From NCBI GenBank assembly GCA_016617785.1, contig JADILM010000001.1:682001-746000 (forward strand): a DNA stretch of 64,000 nt, given 5' to 3'. How positions within the stretch are numbered: the first letter of the stretch is position 1; every line of letters begins with the position of its first letter. This document shows, piece by piece, positions 11,628 to 22,970 of this stretch. This stretch comes from Sporobolomyces roseus. Taxonomy: Eukaryota > Basidiomycota > Microbotryomycetes > Sporidiobolales > Sporidiobolaceae. The notes below the pieces were generated by a model. The model saw only the letters and a program-made list of their open reading frames with translations. It did no database searches and was not told the origin of the DNA. A program made the translations under genes and the position numbers.

Positions 11628-13162
11628 CTAATGAGCTCCTCCTCCTACAGTTTCATCAGTCGTATCGAGTGGTTCAAAGGTAGCGTCAATCGAGCCTCCC
11701 TGGTTTCCCTGACTGGAGGATTTCATTGTTGATTGAGCGGGAGAATTGACAACGCTCTTGAGGGTGTTCTTGGGTTGATCCTTCTTCGCTGTCCACCACC
11801 ATTGCGCGAGAGTTGTGCCGAGCTTCATGTCCTGGGTCAGTGCCCAAAAGACTGCCCTTGACATCGCGACATTATGGCCTGTGCAGCTCGAACAGATTCC
11901 TTCGACTGAGGGAGATGAGGCCGTCAGCTCAATGCTCGGGGATGAAGTCTGCTCGGACTCACTTGTCGCATCGGTGTAAGAGTCAGTCTCGAGCTGATAT
12001 AACGAGATCCATTTCCCGCAGAGAGGCGACACAGACAACGTGTCTCCATACTGCGAAAATCAGAGAGATTTTGAGCGATTCTTCCTAGTCCCAAATCGGA
12101 ATGTTTGCTCACGAGTTCTTCACTGATGTGTACGACGTAATCTCCGTCGTTGGGCTTCGTCCCACAAGGTGTACGGGTTTTATCTGAGAGAAAGCGAATC
12201 GAGAGTCAGCTGTTGTCGACAATGCTCGAAAAGTGGGGATGTCATACCAGCATTGAACCAAGTAATCTGAGCGAAGTAGGTTGCCGATGCATCATCAGCG
12301 CTCGAGGTCGCAGTCGGAGAAGGCTGACGAGTTGCGCTCGGAGAGGTATCGTTCGAAAGAGCAGTAGGTACAGGGGAAAGGTCGAGACCAGTTTCGAGGG
12401 TATCGTTCATAGCTGGTAGAGTCGTAACTAGCGAAGTCGTCGTAGCCGGAACCGCGCTCGAGATCGCCGTATCGTTGAGATCAGCAGATGTCGAGGAATT
12501 GCTTGAGCTCGAGCTTGCTGAGGATTCTTTGACGTCCTCCTCCTCGGGTTTCGATCGAAGCTATATTTGTGGTCGAGTGTCAGCTATAGAAGACCGTCAA
12601 TGCGAGAGGTCAGGATACCCAAAACCAGTAGATCGCGAGAAGCATCAGAATCAACACAATCGCAGCCACTCCCGACCAAACCCAGATCATCTTGTTGCTT
12701 TTCTTCTTCCCGTTCTTGCTTCCATCTCGACTCTCACCATCGTCATATCCCTCTCCATTATCAGCTTGACCATCAGCATACAGGTCACTCGCTCCTCCTT
12801 TCTTCTTGCCTTTCTCTTCGTCAGAGTAACCTCCATAATCCATTCCTTGCTGACCTGCAGCATCGTCTGAGGGTTGTTGGCCGTCGTACTGGTCGTCTCC
12901 AGCTACAGGATCGTACTGCTGTGGCGCAGTCTTTGAGGGCTGTCTCGGTCATTGTGATTCAGCGAGGGATTCGAAACGAGAAAGCTAGAGTAACGAATAT
13001 GCTCACTCCAGATCTCATGACCCAAGTCTTCGTTTGCTTCTTCTCAGTTGTCAGCTGAGTGTTGTCCGGTTCCTCCATATCGCTAAACTGCTCGTTGGAG
13101 TCGAAAGAGGATTCGCTTGAGGTGCTGAACGAGTCAGTACGCTGCCGTTGTGAACGACCCAT
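11628..13162 (-). CDS. Membrane-anchored protein with RlpA/barwin-like double-psi beta-barrel domain
   Basis: Several exons on the minus strand, beginning MGRSQRQRTDSFSTSS at 13162 and ending ETVGGGAH at 11628. The N-terminal part is Ser-rich and polar; then a Lys-rich stretch (GKKKSNK) precedes one transmembrane helix (IWVWSGVAAIVLILMLLAIYW, coded near 12615-12685). Positive charges before the helix predict a cytosolic N-terminus and an extracellular or lumenal C-terminus. After a Ser/Thr-rich stalk comes a domain with ATYFAQITWFNAG, PCGTKPNDGDYVVHIS, SPLCGKWISL and CSSCTGHNVAMS, the layout of fungal double-psi beta-barrel proteins related to barwin, expansin and RlpA. Secreted members of this fold bind or act near cell-wall glycans; a wall-facing role here is inference. 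Fold assignment is by motif only. Confidence 0.65.
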
Positions 13163-13452
13163 CGCGATTCGAGTCGACCTAGAGCTAAGGCGAGGTGAAG
13201 GAGAGAGAAAGAGAGGGAATCGGAAAGAGAGGAAACACCTCCGTGAGAGGCCGCGGAGCCTAATTTTTCTCGCAGGGGTAAAAGGTGTTAAGCTGCTTAT
13301 AAATGTGAGGGTTAGTGGGAGCAGCGTAAGAGGAAGTAGAAGCGAGGCTCACCTAGCGAGAGAGAACACTGACTTGATTCAGGAAAAAAGCTCACTCTCT
13401 CCACTTTCCCTATTCTTGAAACATGTAGTGAAAACGATACATTGCGATCGAA
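13163..13452. other. Intergenic, 290 bp, promoter of the double-psi beta-barrel gene
   Basis: Separates the start at 13162 from the end of the Sro7-like gene. Has a purine-rich block (13198-13240) and no supported ORF. Confidence 0.35.
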
Positions 13453-16400
13453 TCAAGGCATCTTGTTCCATAGAGAGCTCCATGTACCAGCAGCAGCTCT
13501 CTTTGCTCCCTCTCGTTGAGCGCTGACCTTCGTTTGTTGCCTGTCGAAAGAAAGGCGATTAGTCTCCTCGAACTCACGTCAAGCGTGGGGGAGATCGAGG
13601 ACTCACGCAAACTTAGCAGCATCTGCTCCAACCGAGCTCAGCTTCTCGCCGATCGAGTTCAGATACTCTCCTCGCATCGACAAAGCTTCGTTCGTTCTCG
13701 CCATGATATCTCGAGCGCTGTCCGTTGCTCCTTGAACATACGAAGCTTGTGAGGGGGCTGGAGTAGAAGCTGGAGGTGGTGCTCTGGCTCGCTTAGTTGC
13801 GGCGATAATCGCGGGGGGCGAATTCGGTAGAGGTCGATCTTTGGGTGGTGGGCGCTTCGGTCCTCCGACTGAACGCGAGGGAGCGAAGAGGTCAACAACT
13901 AGCTCAGACAACGACAAGAACGACGAACTCACGAATAGCATCCATCTCTGCACCAGTGTAAACCTTTGTGCCTCCGAACCAAGAAGCGAGGGAAGATCCA
14001 GCCCAGGTCAGAGCGCTGACTTGAGCAGGAATCGGGATTGAAGGGTCGATGATCGTCAGCTTGGGAGGGAATGCAGGTCGATTGATGTCGCAAGTAGTGT
14101 AGAATCGAATGTCGAGCGGATCAAGGTGCTGAACGAAGTCTCCGTCAGAGCAAAGAGCGATCGTTCCCGCCGAATCACTACGATGCAGAGTTCTCATTCA
14201 GTAGGTTACATTTTGAGCAGAGCAGGATGAGTGAGACGTACTGTATCGAAGCTTCAGGGATCATTCTCGAGATCTGAACGAGCTCAGGTAGAGAGAAGAC
14301 CGAAATTTGACGATTCCTCGCTTGAGTAACGAGAACTGAACAATCTTGTTTCCGTACGACTACTGCCTTTTCGAACAAGACTCGATCGTCTTCGTAGGAT
14401 GCGATTTTGGGACCGTCGATGTTGTAGAAGACCGAGAGAGATCGTGCGCTTGCAGTGACCCAAACAGCCATCAACGATCCTTTCGCTTCGAAATTTCGGG
14501 CTGAGAAAGCTGCTTGATGATCGAGAGCTCGTTGTAAAGCGGGACCATCTGCCGGTAGCTCGTTCCCGAACTTGTCGAGAACGAAACTTGCGAATGCACT
14601 TCGAGTCGAATCGTGTTGAATCGATGCGAACTTTTCGTTGAGATGCCATCCTCCTCCAAGATTCGCGAGTTCGAAGATACGAGTCAGACCAGAATCGTGA
14701 GTGACGATGAGTCGAGGTGAATGATCTCCATCTATGGAGAGAAAGCCATTTCAGCTGAGAATCGATCTCTCGCAGAGTGATGATAAACGCTCACCTTCAC
14801 CGATAGCAGTGATTGTCCAAGCTAGTGATGAGATACTCGAATTGTCGCCTCTGTGCTTCCCCTTTCCTTTGTGATCGACCGTTTGAGAGTGAGGACCGTC
14901 GAAAAGGAGAACTTCGGGACCTCTCATATCGGCGATGAGCAGGTTGGCATCGTTCGCAGCTGCAAGAAAGCCTATATCGCTCATGGCGAGACAGGTTTTC
15001 GAGGAGAGAGCCCCATCCGCCGAACTCGACGAGAACTTGAATCCTGCGACGCAACGGAATCCATCCTGATCCAAACGTCGAACTGGAGCATCGACGAGAT
15101 CGACGAATGAGTCTTGAGGATCGTAGGTCGGCTGTGCAGAAGGAGCAGCGACAGAACCTCGATGTCGGCTCAGTTTCGAAGGCGGAGCTCTGGAGGGTGG
15201 TTGAGATGTTGAGGCAGAGGAGTCGAGGTTGAGATCACGTAGAGCGCCTTGAACAGTGCCATCGAGGGTGGCTTGAGCTTCGACACGATCTTCCTCGAGC
15301 ATTTGCGGCAGTTCCCCGTATCCCCATCTGAAGCATTCGAGAGGCGAGGTCAGCGTTTGTTTTTTGAAAGTGCTGCTGAGAGTCGAGAGAGACTTACCGG
15401 AATACTAGAAGATCTCCAGTTGATAAGTTCACTGCGAGTTCCAGCGTCTCCTCTGCGAAGCTGACCTTGTCGAGTTCCAGCTCCCAAGGTCGATCCCTCG
15501 CCAATCTCGCCGAATTCATCTCCAACGCTCTCGAATCGCTTAGTGCTGCTTTGAGATCGACATCGAGATGTTTGAGAGGTCGAGGATATTCGAGGTTGAT
15601 CTTCGGATCCGATTCTGGAGTGGGTTTGTAACCCCAAAGGAGGTGACTCGAGACGTCCCAGAATCGAACGACGAGGTCGACATGGAGGGTGATGAGGATA
15701 CGAGGATGATTATCGGACATTCGAGGTGTCGAAGCGTCGTTTCGAACGATGTGGGGTCGAGCTTGAGGGAAAGCTGTTCCGCCGCGCAAAGGGATCCTCG
15801 CAGCGAGTTCATCGGAAACGTCGAACTGATGAAGAAGTTTCCTATATGTGGCTCCCGATACAGTGATCAGGTCCGTAGACGAGCAAGTTCCTCCTCCTGA
15901 GAATGAAAGGGGACTAGGAAGATTGAGAGATTCTGGGACGCGAAGGGCGGAGGGAGGGAACGAGTAAGCTTCGATCCCGTTGGTAGCGTGTGGAGCAGCG
16001 AGGACTGGTAAACGTCGATCAGGTCCTGTGGTGATGATGATGGCGTTTGGATCGAAAGATGAACCGAAGTGAGGGGAAGAACGAGGGAGGAGGAGGAAAT
16101 CTTCGGGAGGAGTCGAGGTCGGATAGAGGTGATGAGCGACAGGAGAGATGGAAGAGCGGAGAGCTTCTCGAAGAGGCAGAGAGATGCTGCCGGATTTCGA
16201 GGTTGCTGGTGCAGCGGGAGGCGAAGAGTAAGCGGGAAATTCGAGAACGTGGATTCCGGTGGGATCTGACGGTAGAATCCCTCCCATTACCGTGAGCATA
16301 GTCTCGCCTCGATGAATCGTCTTGTCTTCGCCAGTGTTCGGAGATGAGGGTAGGGCGGGAGATGCGGGAATGATGGGAGAAGCTGGACCTGTCGCCGAGG

Positions 16401-17627
16401 CGAAAGCTGCCGCTGCTTGATCGAGATACGTTTCCTCCGGGAATCCTGACCAAGCGAGGCGGAAGATCGGTTCTCGACCTGAGAGTTGACGTTGTCCACC
16501 TCCTTGCGACCAACCGAACAGATCTTCTTCAGTTGTTTTGTTGACGTCGGCTCGTTCGAGAGTTCGCATCGCTATAGGAGTGTCGTCTTGCGTGCTTGCA
16601 AACGATATTGTACCATCTTCGTGACCGGCAGCAAAGACGAGACCTGTACGTGTGTTCTACTTGTCAGCCGTCGACAATCGAGTCAGCAGAGAGAGTGGAA
16701 ACTGACCGTCAGGTCGGAATGCGAGACACGTGACAGGAGGGCGTCTCTCCGTGAAGAGAGCTTCTTCAACATCGTTTCCTCCACCCGGAGCACCAGGAGG
16801 CACAACGAAATCGAAGTTTCGCTCGCAAACTTGGGTTTTAAGATTCCATAAACTGACTCCTCCTTCGTAAGCGATGAGGAGAAGATTGAGGTCGAGAGGG
16901 TGCGATTTGAGGTCGGTACAGATGGGAATGTGTCGTCGAGAAGGCGCATCGGGAACTCCACTTCGGCGCAGGAGTTCTTCTTGAGCGAGCCAAAGATTCG
17001 GAATACGGACCTCGCGAGAGAGGACTCCTCGATCAATGTCGAAGATATCGACGGTACCGTCTGATAAGCCGAGGAAGAGGAAAGAATGAGAGGCGGAGGT
17101 TTCGAGACAGGTGACTTTCGAACGAAGGGAAAGCATTGCATCTCGATGAGGGCGGTTCTTGTCGAGTCTGTTCAAGTCGAAGATGTAGAGCGTTTCCTTT
17201 GCGTCTGTTCGACGTTTCTTGGGTCAACCTGCTGTATAAGATCGATTGAGTGAAGAAGAGGACGAACCGACGACGGCCAGAAAGCCAGATCCTGCCTTAA
17301 AAGCGAGATGTTTAATCTTTGTCGGAATTCCTATATCCCACGATAGCTGTACTCCAGGTGCCCCGAAAGTGAAGAGCTTGCCGTGCTCTGTCCCTACTGC
17401 GAGGAGAGATTGAACTGGGTCTGTAGATCCGAGAAGTGGGAGTCAATTCCTCTCGGTACGGCAAGTCTGTCCCGAAGGAGCGTACCATAAGTCATAGCAG
17501 TGAGCTCTCCACCTATCCCTAGATTCGCCAAATGCCCTAATTGCCATGCTGAAGGATTTCGAAGAATTGATGAGAAATCGAGTCCTGCTACATTCTCTTG
17601 CGCCTTGCGAGACTTGCTCGAAAACAT
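13453..17627 (-). CDS. SRO7: Sro7/tomosyn/Lgl-family exocytosis regulator with R-SNARE tail
   Basis: Sro7/tomosyn proteins bind plasma-membrane t-SNAREs and act with Rab Sec4 and the exocyst in polarised secretion. Many exons on the minus strand. The N-terminus (MFSSKSRKAQENVAG, 17627) is followed by FSSILRNPSAWQLG, then WD40-type beta-propeller segments: SFLFLGLSDGTVDIFDI, LLIAYEGGVSLWNL, PVTCLAFRPDG, EPIFRLAWSGFPEE (an Lgl-family signature) and VVRFWDVSSHLLWGY. The C-terminus carries an R-SNARE-like helix: ARDIMARTNEALSMRGEYLNS with the zero-layer Arg encoded at 13671-13673, running through FAQQTKVSAQ, and the protein ends AGTWSSLWNKMP. The last intron joins in frame (AKFA to QQTK). The SNARE tail makes it more tomosyn-like than S. 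cerevisiae Sro7, whose tail is degenerate. Start chosen because it begins the conserved Ser/Lys-rich head. Confidence 0.88.
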
Positions 17628-18508
17628 CTTCTAGAGCTTGTACTTGCGCTGATTCGATTAAAGAGCTGGCTAGTGGTGATGAAGCGTTGAGGGAAGGAGG
17701 CCAAGGTTCGTTCAACTCGCACCCTCTTGTCTTCCTTCCTCTCACTTGCTCTGATCGAAAGTACTCTAGGCTGTAGCTCTATGGCTCTGCAGAAGCTAGG
17801 AATTCGCCAGAACAGTTCTCCTGCTCCTCTCTGTTTTCCTCGCCAAATCCTCGCTCTTCCCTCATCAGAGTTGCACCTTGCTGTATCTGCGTCGGGAACG
17901 GCTTCGAGCTCCCGCTACGAGGTGCTCAAGCTTGTCAAAATCGACCTTGCAAAGCTTCAGCAGATCGGTGAGTTTTGCCTCCCTCCTCTTTCACAGACTT
18001 TGATTTGTCTCGCTAAACCTCTCATTTGTTTCGGCCAGGCTGTTCGAACAAGAGCTCACGGGTGTGCCAATCATGTTCACACAGCACTCTTTACTTCGAT
18101 CCCGCTCCACTCCTGTCTGCCGTCATCGTGCGGCTTCAGTAGTCAGCTCGTAGTCCTTTCCTGATCCTCAAACTCGACCTCGTCTCCACTTTGCGCAATG
18201 GGATCTACTCAATGTACGCCTCGATTTGCGGCCACGATCTTGCGATGGGACCTCACAAATACTACGTCAAGCTATCAGGAGGGAGAACGAGGGTGAGGCG
18301 AGAGAATTCAACGGTTACAGACGAACCCGGAGTTACAGAGAGCATCGCCCCGATCGCTATCTCTCCCTCGCGGTTCGTCGATAGGAGATACGAAGTCGCC
18401 ACGAATCGATAGGCGGTCGGGTAAAGACACGCCGCGACCTGAGGATATTCCCTCTTTTTCGTTGTCTCCTTCGCTCTCTCGTGACCGACACTTACCCGAG
18501 ACTTCAGG
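17628..18508. other. 881-bp divergent region with one doubtful small ORF
   Basis: Lies between the Sro7-like start and the next plus-strand gene, so it should carry both promoters. It includes a possible two-exon small ORF (listed separately) and a stretch at 18199-18412 that is open (GIYSMYASICGHDLAMGPHKYY) but has no recognised homology or clear splice join. Confidence 0.35.
17781..18142 (+). CDS. Doubtful small two-exon ORF, unknown
   Basis: Starts ATGGCTCTGCAG at 17781 and reads MALQKLGIRQNSS to AKLQQI, then a well-formed intron (GTGAGTTTTG to TTTCGGCCAG) joins in frame to GCSNKSSRVCQSCS and ends at TAG 18140-18142, about 97 aa. Two Cys pairs (CQSC) follow the join. The intron signals are the only support; the sequence resembles nothing I know and the region is also the promoter of the neighbouring gene. 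It may be an untranslated or pseudogene fragment. Confidence 0.25.
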
Positions 18509-19401
18509 ATGGTCCAAACTCGCGCGCAAGTTATCGACGAGATCAAAGATGTATGGACAGACGCTCTCGACACCCACGCCGTTCACGACGACATCCAGGC
18601 TAGAGCCGCATACAGATTCTTCCTCTATCTTGCCCACTGCGGATTTGAGTCTGCGTCTGACTCCCAGGTCAATGCTATGAAGGGGGAAATGGGGAACTTT
18701 AAGTCAAACCAACTCATCATTTCGAAGGCACGTGTGATTGTTCGATCTTCGTCCATGTCCACGGCGCTTCCCTGACATTGCTTTTCAACAGGTCGCCTCT
18801 CTTGAGAAAGGGTGCCATAACGTGTGGCATTGCGTGAAGGAGTTCCTCAGATCTTTCCAAAACTTCGATGCGATGCTCAATCATTTGCACCAAAGTTACA
18901 AACACGTCGGAAACACCACAGCCTGGCTTGAGCGTCTCGCAGATCTCGTCGGAGATAAGTATCAGGCAGCATGGAGGACATTAGATCAGGAAGCTGATTG
19001 GCTTCGATACTACATCGCAGTCGATGTTTTCGAGAACGTGATGTTTCCCAACATCGCGGTTGTCACGCCTATCATTGCCGAGAACCTGAAAAGGCTCGAA
19101 AAGATCAGAGTACGTTGAAAAGTACTCCTCATCTTTCTCTTTACAACCTGTCACTCATGTTTGACAATTCCGACTCTTGAACCCGCAGGAGAATCAGAAG
19201 AAGGGGGGAAGAGTATGTCGCCGTCTTCCTTCTCATCAAATACTAGCTACTGAAACCCTGCGTTGTCAGCAGGACAACTCTCGAAGCAAGTCGCGATCGA
19301 GAAACTCACCTCAACCAGGGGCTTCTTCGACCCAGAACTCTCTCTCACACTCTCTGCACTACCCGATCAGCCGTCGTCAGCTCTCGAATCGCTTCAATTA
19401 G
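18509..19401 (+). CDS. Putative globin-like all-helical protein
   Basis: About 230 aa from exons 18509-18727, 18792-19109, 19189-19212 and 19270-19401. The first intron has a GC donor (18728) and must be removed to keep the frame. The protein is helical and rich in aromatics. A Trp in the first helix (EIKDVWTDAL, residue 16), a FFLYLAHCG helix, KGCHNVW (His82) and LNHLHQSYKHVG (His106, with Tyr three residues on) followed by AWLERLADLVGDKYQAAW recall the A, B, E, F and G helices of globins, where the F-helix His binds haem in an HxxY setting. Spacing between the first Trp and His106 is longer than in myoglobin, so this is a hypothesis. The last 50 residues are Ser/Arg-rich and probably disordered. 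The third intron is 57 nt, so retention would also stay open. Confidence 0.5.
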
Positions 19402-20765
19402 ATCACTAGATCCGCGTCCTGTTATATCTGCACCAGATCCGTTCTTCTGTTGGTTCTGTCGAACGTCGCTCTCGTTTGTCTCCTTCATCCGGTCAATCGA
19501 GACTCGCGATTCATCACTCGCACTGATTCCGTCCTTCTCGTCAGCCTAGGCGTGCGAGTGCGCGAAGAGACGTTGTTCTGCAGCGGTTTCAACGGTGCAA
19601 AACGAAAATCTCTACGAAAAGAAAACTCTTTCTCGTCTGTCGATCACTCATTTCCTCGTTACTTTTTTAGACCGCGCACGCGAGACACGAGCTCGCCAAG
19701 AAGGCTCTCTTGGCTCGTCTACCAGTCTCGAAGCAGAGAGGAAGCAGAGTCGTTTTGGCGAGTTCTTCTTTCCTTCCTTTCCTTCACTTTCCTCTCCTGT
19801 TAGTGCTTCTCTTCGTGACTCCGACGACTTCTCGACACCGATCAGTATGCGAAGGCTCTCAAGATTTGATCACCTGTCTCGCTCTCGAGGCCGAAGAAGA
19901 GCGGGAATATACAGCCTAAACCACCCACGTCGTCGAAGAACAGCAGGTACCGATTGATAGGAGAATCATTGCTTCCGCCGGAGAATATGGCAGCACTCGT
20001 GGTTGATCAGCAGTGGGTCGGCGTGGGCTACGAAAGGGAGGAAAGTGATCGAGTTTTCCAACTTTGTACGTTATTCTCCCTCGCCCTTCGCTGGAGAATT
20101 TGAGGGCGTATGTACCGGAAGATCGCATAACGGTGGTGGTGGACAATCGACCAGCGAAAAAGAGCCGAAGTCGGAGAAATTGACTGTTTCCGTCCTCGCA
20201 GTCTCAGGCTATTCGTTTCTTCGAACCGCATGGCACGCAAAGGTCAACTGATCGCGAGCCAATTCGTACCAATTCCTCCGGACGTCGTACAACAAGTGTC
20301 TTTCAGCAGACCGCTCGCAGATGGGTCGAGTAGAGTAGACTCAGGTCAACGAATGAAGCGTTTCGTGAAGTCGTCCCGTTTTGCGGTCTTCGACCTGAGT
20401 TCTTGGACCTACTTTCTTCGCTTCGACGGCGCTGAGCTAGGGATCACGTGAAGTGTTTGATTGTCACCTTTCGCTGCTTACGTACAGTGTAAGTTGAAAT
20501 TGCTTTGGAACACTTTGAAACGGATTTCGCTCCGATCTTTTGATCCATAAATAGCCTATTTCCGACTAGTACGACAGCGTGCTGACTATTTGCGGGGCCC
20601 GCTGATTACAGCCCTATCCTCCGCCAAACACTACAGCAATCCCCCGCCGAAAAAGGAGGAATCGTTCTTTGCTCTTCCCCACCGATCAACCTCTCTCTCT
20701 CTCTCCTCTCTTCCTTCCATCACTTTTCTTCCTCTCACACCGAAAACAACCTCTATCGATCGACA
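19402..20765. other. 1.36-kb region with no assigned gene
   Basis: Several short open stretches occur on the plus strand: 19710-19919 starts with a hydrophobic signal-like segment, and 20230-20451 codes for about 73 aa. None has a recognisable domain, and I could not join them into a convincing spliced gene. The right part (20452-20765) is the aquaporin promoter and 5'UTR: a TAAATAG element near 20548 and a pyrimidine-rich CTCTCTCTCTCTCT tract at about 20693-20706 lie before the start codon. Confidence 0.4.
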
Positions 20766-22227
20766 ATGCAAGCTCAACGAGACCACCTGAATCGTAACGC
20801 AGGAGATGTGGAGGTCGGAGTAGCGGACTTGTTGCGACAGAATGAGATGGCGACTGCCGCTCATCACGCTGCTCCTCTCCCTGCAGCGCCGAAATGGCTT
20901 CGTACTTGGTAAGCCTACCTTTCTCGTAATCTCCCGCCTTTCTCGCACTCTCCTGCCTGTATCTCTTCCTCGACGTCGACGAATATTGATCGTTCCGAGC
21001 GAAATTGAATAGGGAAATGCGAAGACCGCCTCTCCTCGTCGAGTGTTTCGCAGAGTTTCTCGGAGTCGGTATCTATGTCTTCTCGGGAGTCGGAGCATCA
21101 GCAACTCTTCTCATCACTACGGCAGCAAAATTGAACGGGTTCGGATCTTTACTCACGATCGGTTTCGCTTACGCTCTCGGTATCTCCTGTGAGTGTCTCG
21201 TTCTCGTCTCAACGTCGTTCGAGCCCTGATCTGACAAGCTTCTGTGCTTCAGTCGCTATCATCATCGCTGCTCCTACTTCCGGAGGTCACCTCAGTCCCG
21301 CTTTCACGATCGCTTTCTGTCTCTTCAAGGGTGATTCTCTCGTGTCTGTTTCCGATCACGTCCTGGAGCTGATTTCTGTTGCTCTTCTACTAGGTTTCCC
21401 CTGGAGAAAAGCGCCGTACTACATTATCTCTCAAATCCTCGGAGCTATGGTAGGAGCCCTTATCGTAGCCGGTATCTTCCACGATCAACTCGCTCTCATC
21501 ACGGAGGAACTTCGAGCGGTCGGTTTGGGACAGGCTGTTTTCAGTGCGCAAGGACCAGCAGGACTTTTCGGTTTAATGCCTGCCGCTGGTCGTGAGTCGC
21601 CTCTCCTTCGGTAAAGACAAATTACGAGCGTTAAGTAGCTGACCTCGCTCGCGTTCTCGAACAGAAAACTTGGGTTGGGCATTCTTCAACGAAGCTATTG
21701 GCAACATTTTCCTCGCAATTCTCGTCTTCTCGGTACTCGACGCCTGCAACTTCTTCGTAACCCTCTCATCTGCGCCTTTCGTCATCGGAGCTGGATATGC
21801 AGTCGTCATCTGGGGATTCTCCATCAACTCGGTCGCTCTGAACAACTCTCGTGATCTGGGTGGTCGAATCGCTTGCTCGATTGTTTATGGACGTCAATGC
21901 TTTACCGCTCACTCCGGTTATACTGCTATCGCAGCTCTCACTACCTTCCCTGCTACTGTAAGTCTCTCTCCTTAGTCGCTTCGCTCCCAGTCTGATCGCT
22001 GATATCCATCGTTTCGTCTTCTTCTTCCATAGATTATCGGAGCCGGAATTCAAACTCTCCTTCTCTCGGACAGTGCTCGTATGATCGTCAATCACCCTCC
22101 TTCCCACACTCAACAAGTCGACGCCATCAACGAAGCTCGAGGTTTCCAAATCCCTTCCCGAGCTGTGACTCGTGAATCTCAAGTCTTCCGAGACCCTCAC
22201 ACCTACAAGAGTGAGCACTCTGTCTAG
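20766..22227 (+). CDS. Aquaporin-family (MIP) channel with altered NPA motifs
   Basis: Membrane channel of the major intrinsic protein family. Six exons (20766-20908, 21013-21188, 21253-21330, 21394-21591, 21665-21957, 22033-22227) join in frame to 360 aa. After a polar N-terminus of about 60 residues come hydrophobic segments: LLVECFAEFLGVGIYVF with the conserved Glu of helix 1, TIGFAYALGISFAIIIAAP leading to SGGHLSPAFT, PYYIISQILGAMVGALI, then NEAIGNIFLAILVF, and SSAPFVIGAGYAVVIWGF leading to ALNNSRDLGGR. In orthodox members the two half-helix motifs are NPA; here they are SPA (21294-21302) and NNS (21841-21849), while the selectivity-filter Arg after the second motif is kept. Permeation by water, glycerol or another solute cannot be told. 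The chosen end (SEHSV, TAG 22225) reads through a GTGAGC that could also be a donor. Confidence 0.85.
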
Positions 22228-22970
22228 ACTCCCCTTTTCCTGTAACTGTCATCGGGTTTTGTGTCTTGCTGTTCCCATCCTGCCTTTGTCGTCTCTCTCA
22301 CCTGTCGTCTGTCTTAGTTCATGTTTTGAAACGAAATTGGATCTCCTCGTCTATTCACATCGTCGCAGGTCGCTCTCGCTTGCTCTCTCATCCCTGTAGG
22401 AGACATAAAAGACGGCTGGCCAACCTCGACAGTCCAGCTAGGGGGGAAGTAAGTGTAAGCTACTCAGCAACTCACCTTCGCAATGCTTTCGCAAGAGCGT
22501 TTCTTTCGTAGAGCGCTCAATCGGGCACATCAAATCATGCGCTGGTTGTTTCGTCCACTTTCTAGAAGATTATGGGACCCGGCTCGTGGTGACTGAGCTG
22601 TTGAAGCGGGTAGAATCGCTGCTTGCGACGAAACGACTCAGGCGAAGAAATTCTCGAATCGACATCGACAAGTTGTCCGAACCGGATCTCTCGCTACTTC
22701 TCCTTCCGACAATGAAGGTTTACAGCAATCTATCTCGGCCATGAGAACTGACGAAATCCTCCCCTCAAACTTTCGCTTACTAAACTGCTACGAATCTTGA
22801 CGACAACGCTCTTGCTGCTCTTCTCCTTTGACCAGATCACCTCTTACACCTCACTCTCAAAAGAACCCTTCGCAGTGAGTCTCAAGTCTCCCAGTAGGCT
22901 CACTCTTTCCCCCTCTCCCCGCTGACCTCATCGCTCTATTTCCTCCCTCCCCTTCTCCTCAACGAACAGA
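22228..22970. other. Intergenic, 743 bp
   Basis: Between two plus-strand genes. Short ORFs at 22266-22511 have no recognised homology. The last 100 bases before the next ATG are strongly pyrimidine-rich (CCCTCTCCCC, TCCTCCCTCC), a common 5' leader feature here. No gene supported. Confidence 0.4.

Noticed and set aside
20631..21104. 157-aa minus-strand frame over the aquaporin 5' end
   Set aside because: Overlaps the aquaporin promoter and first exons; Arg-rich composition, no homology.
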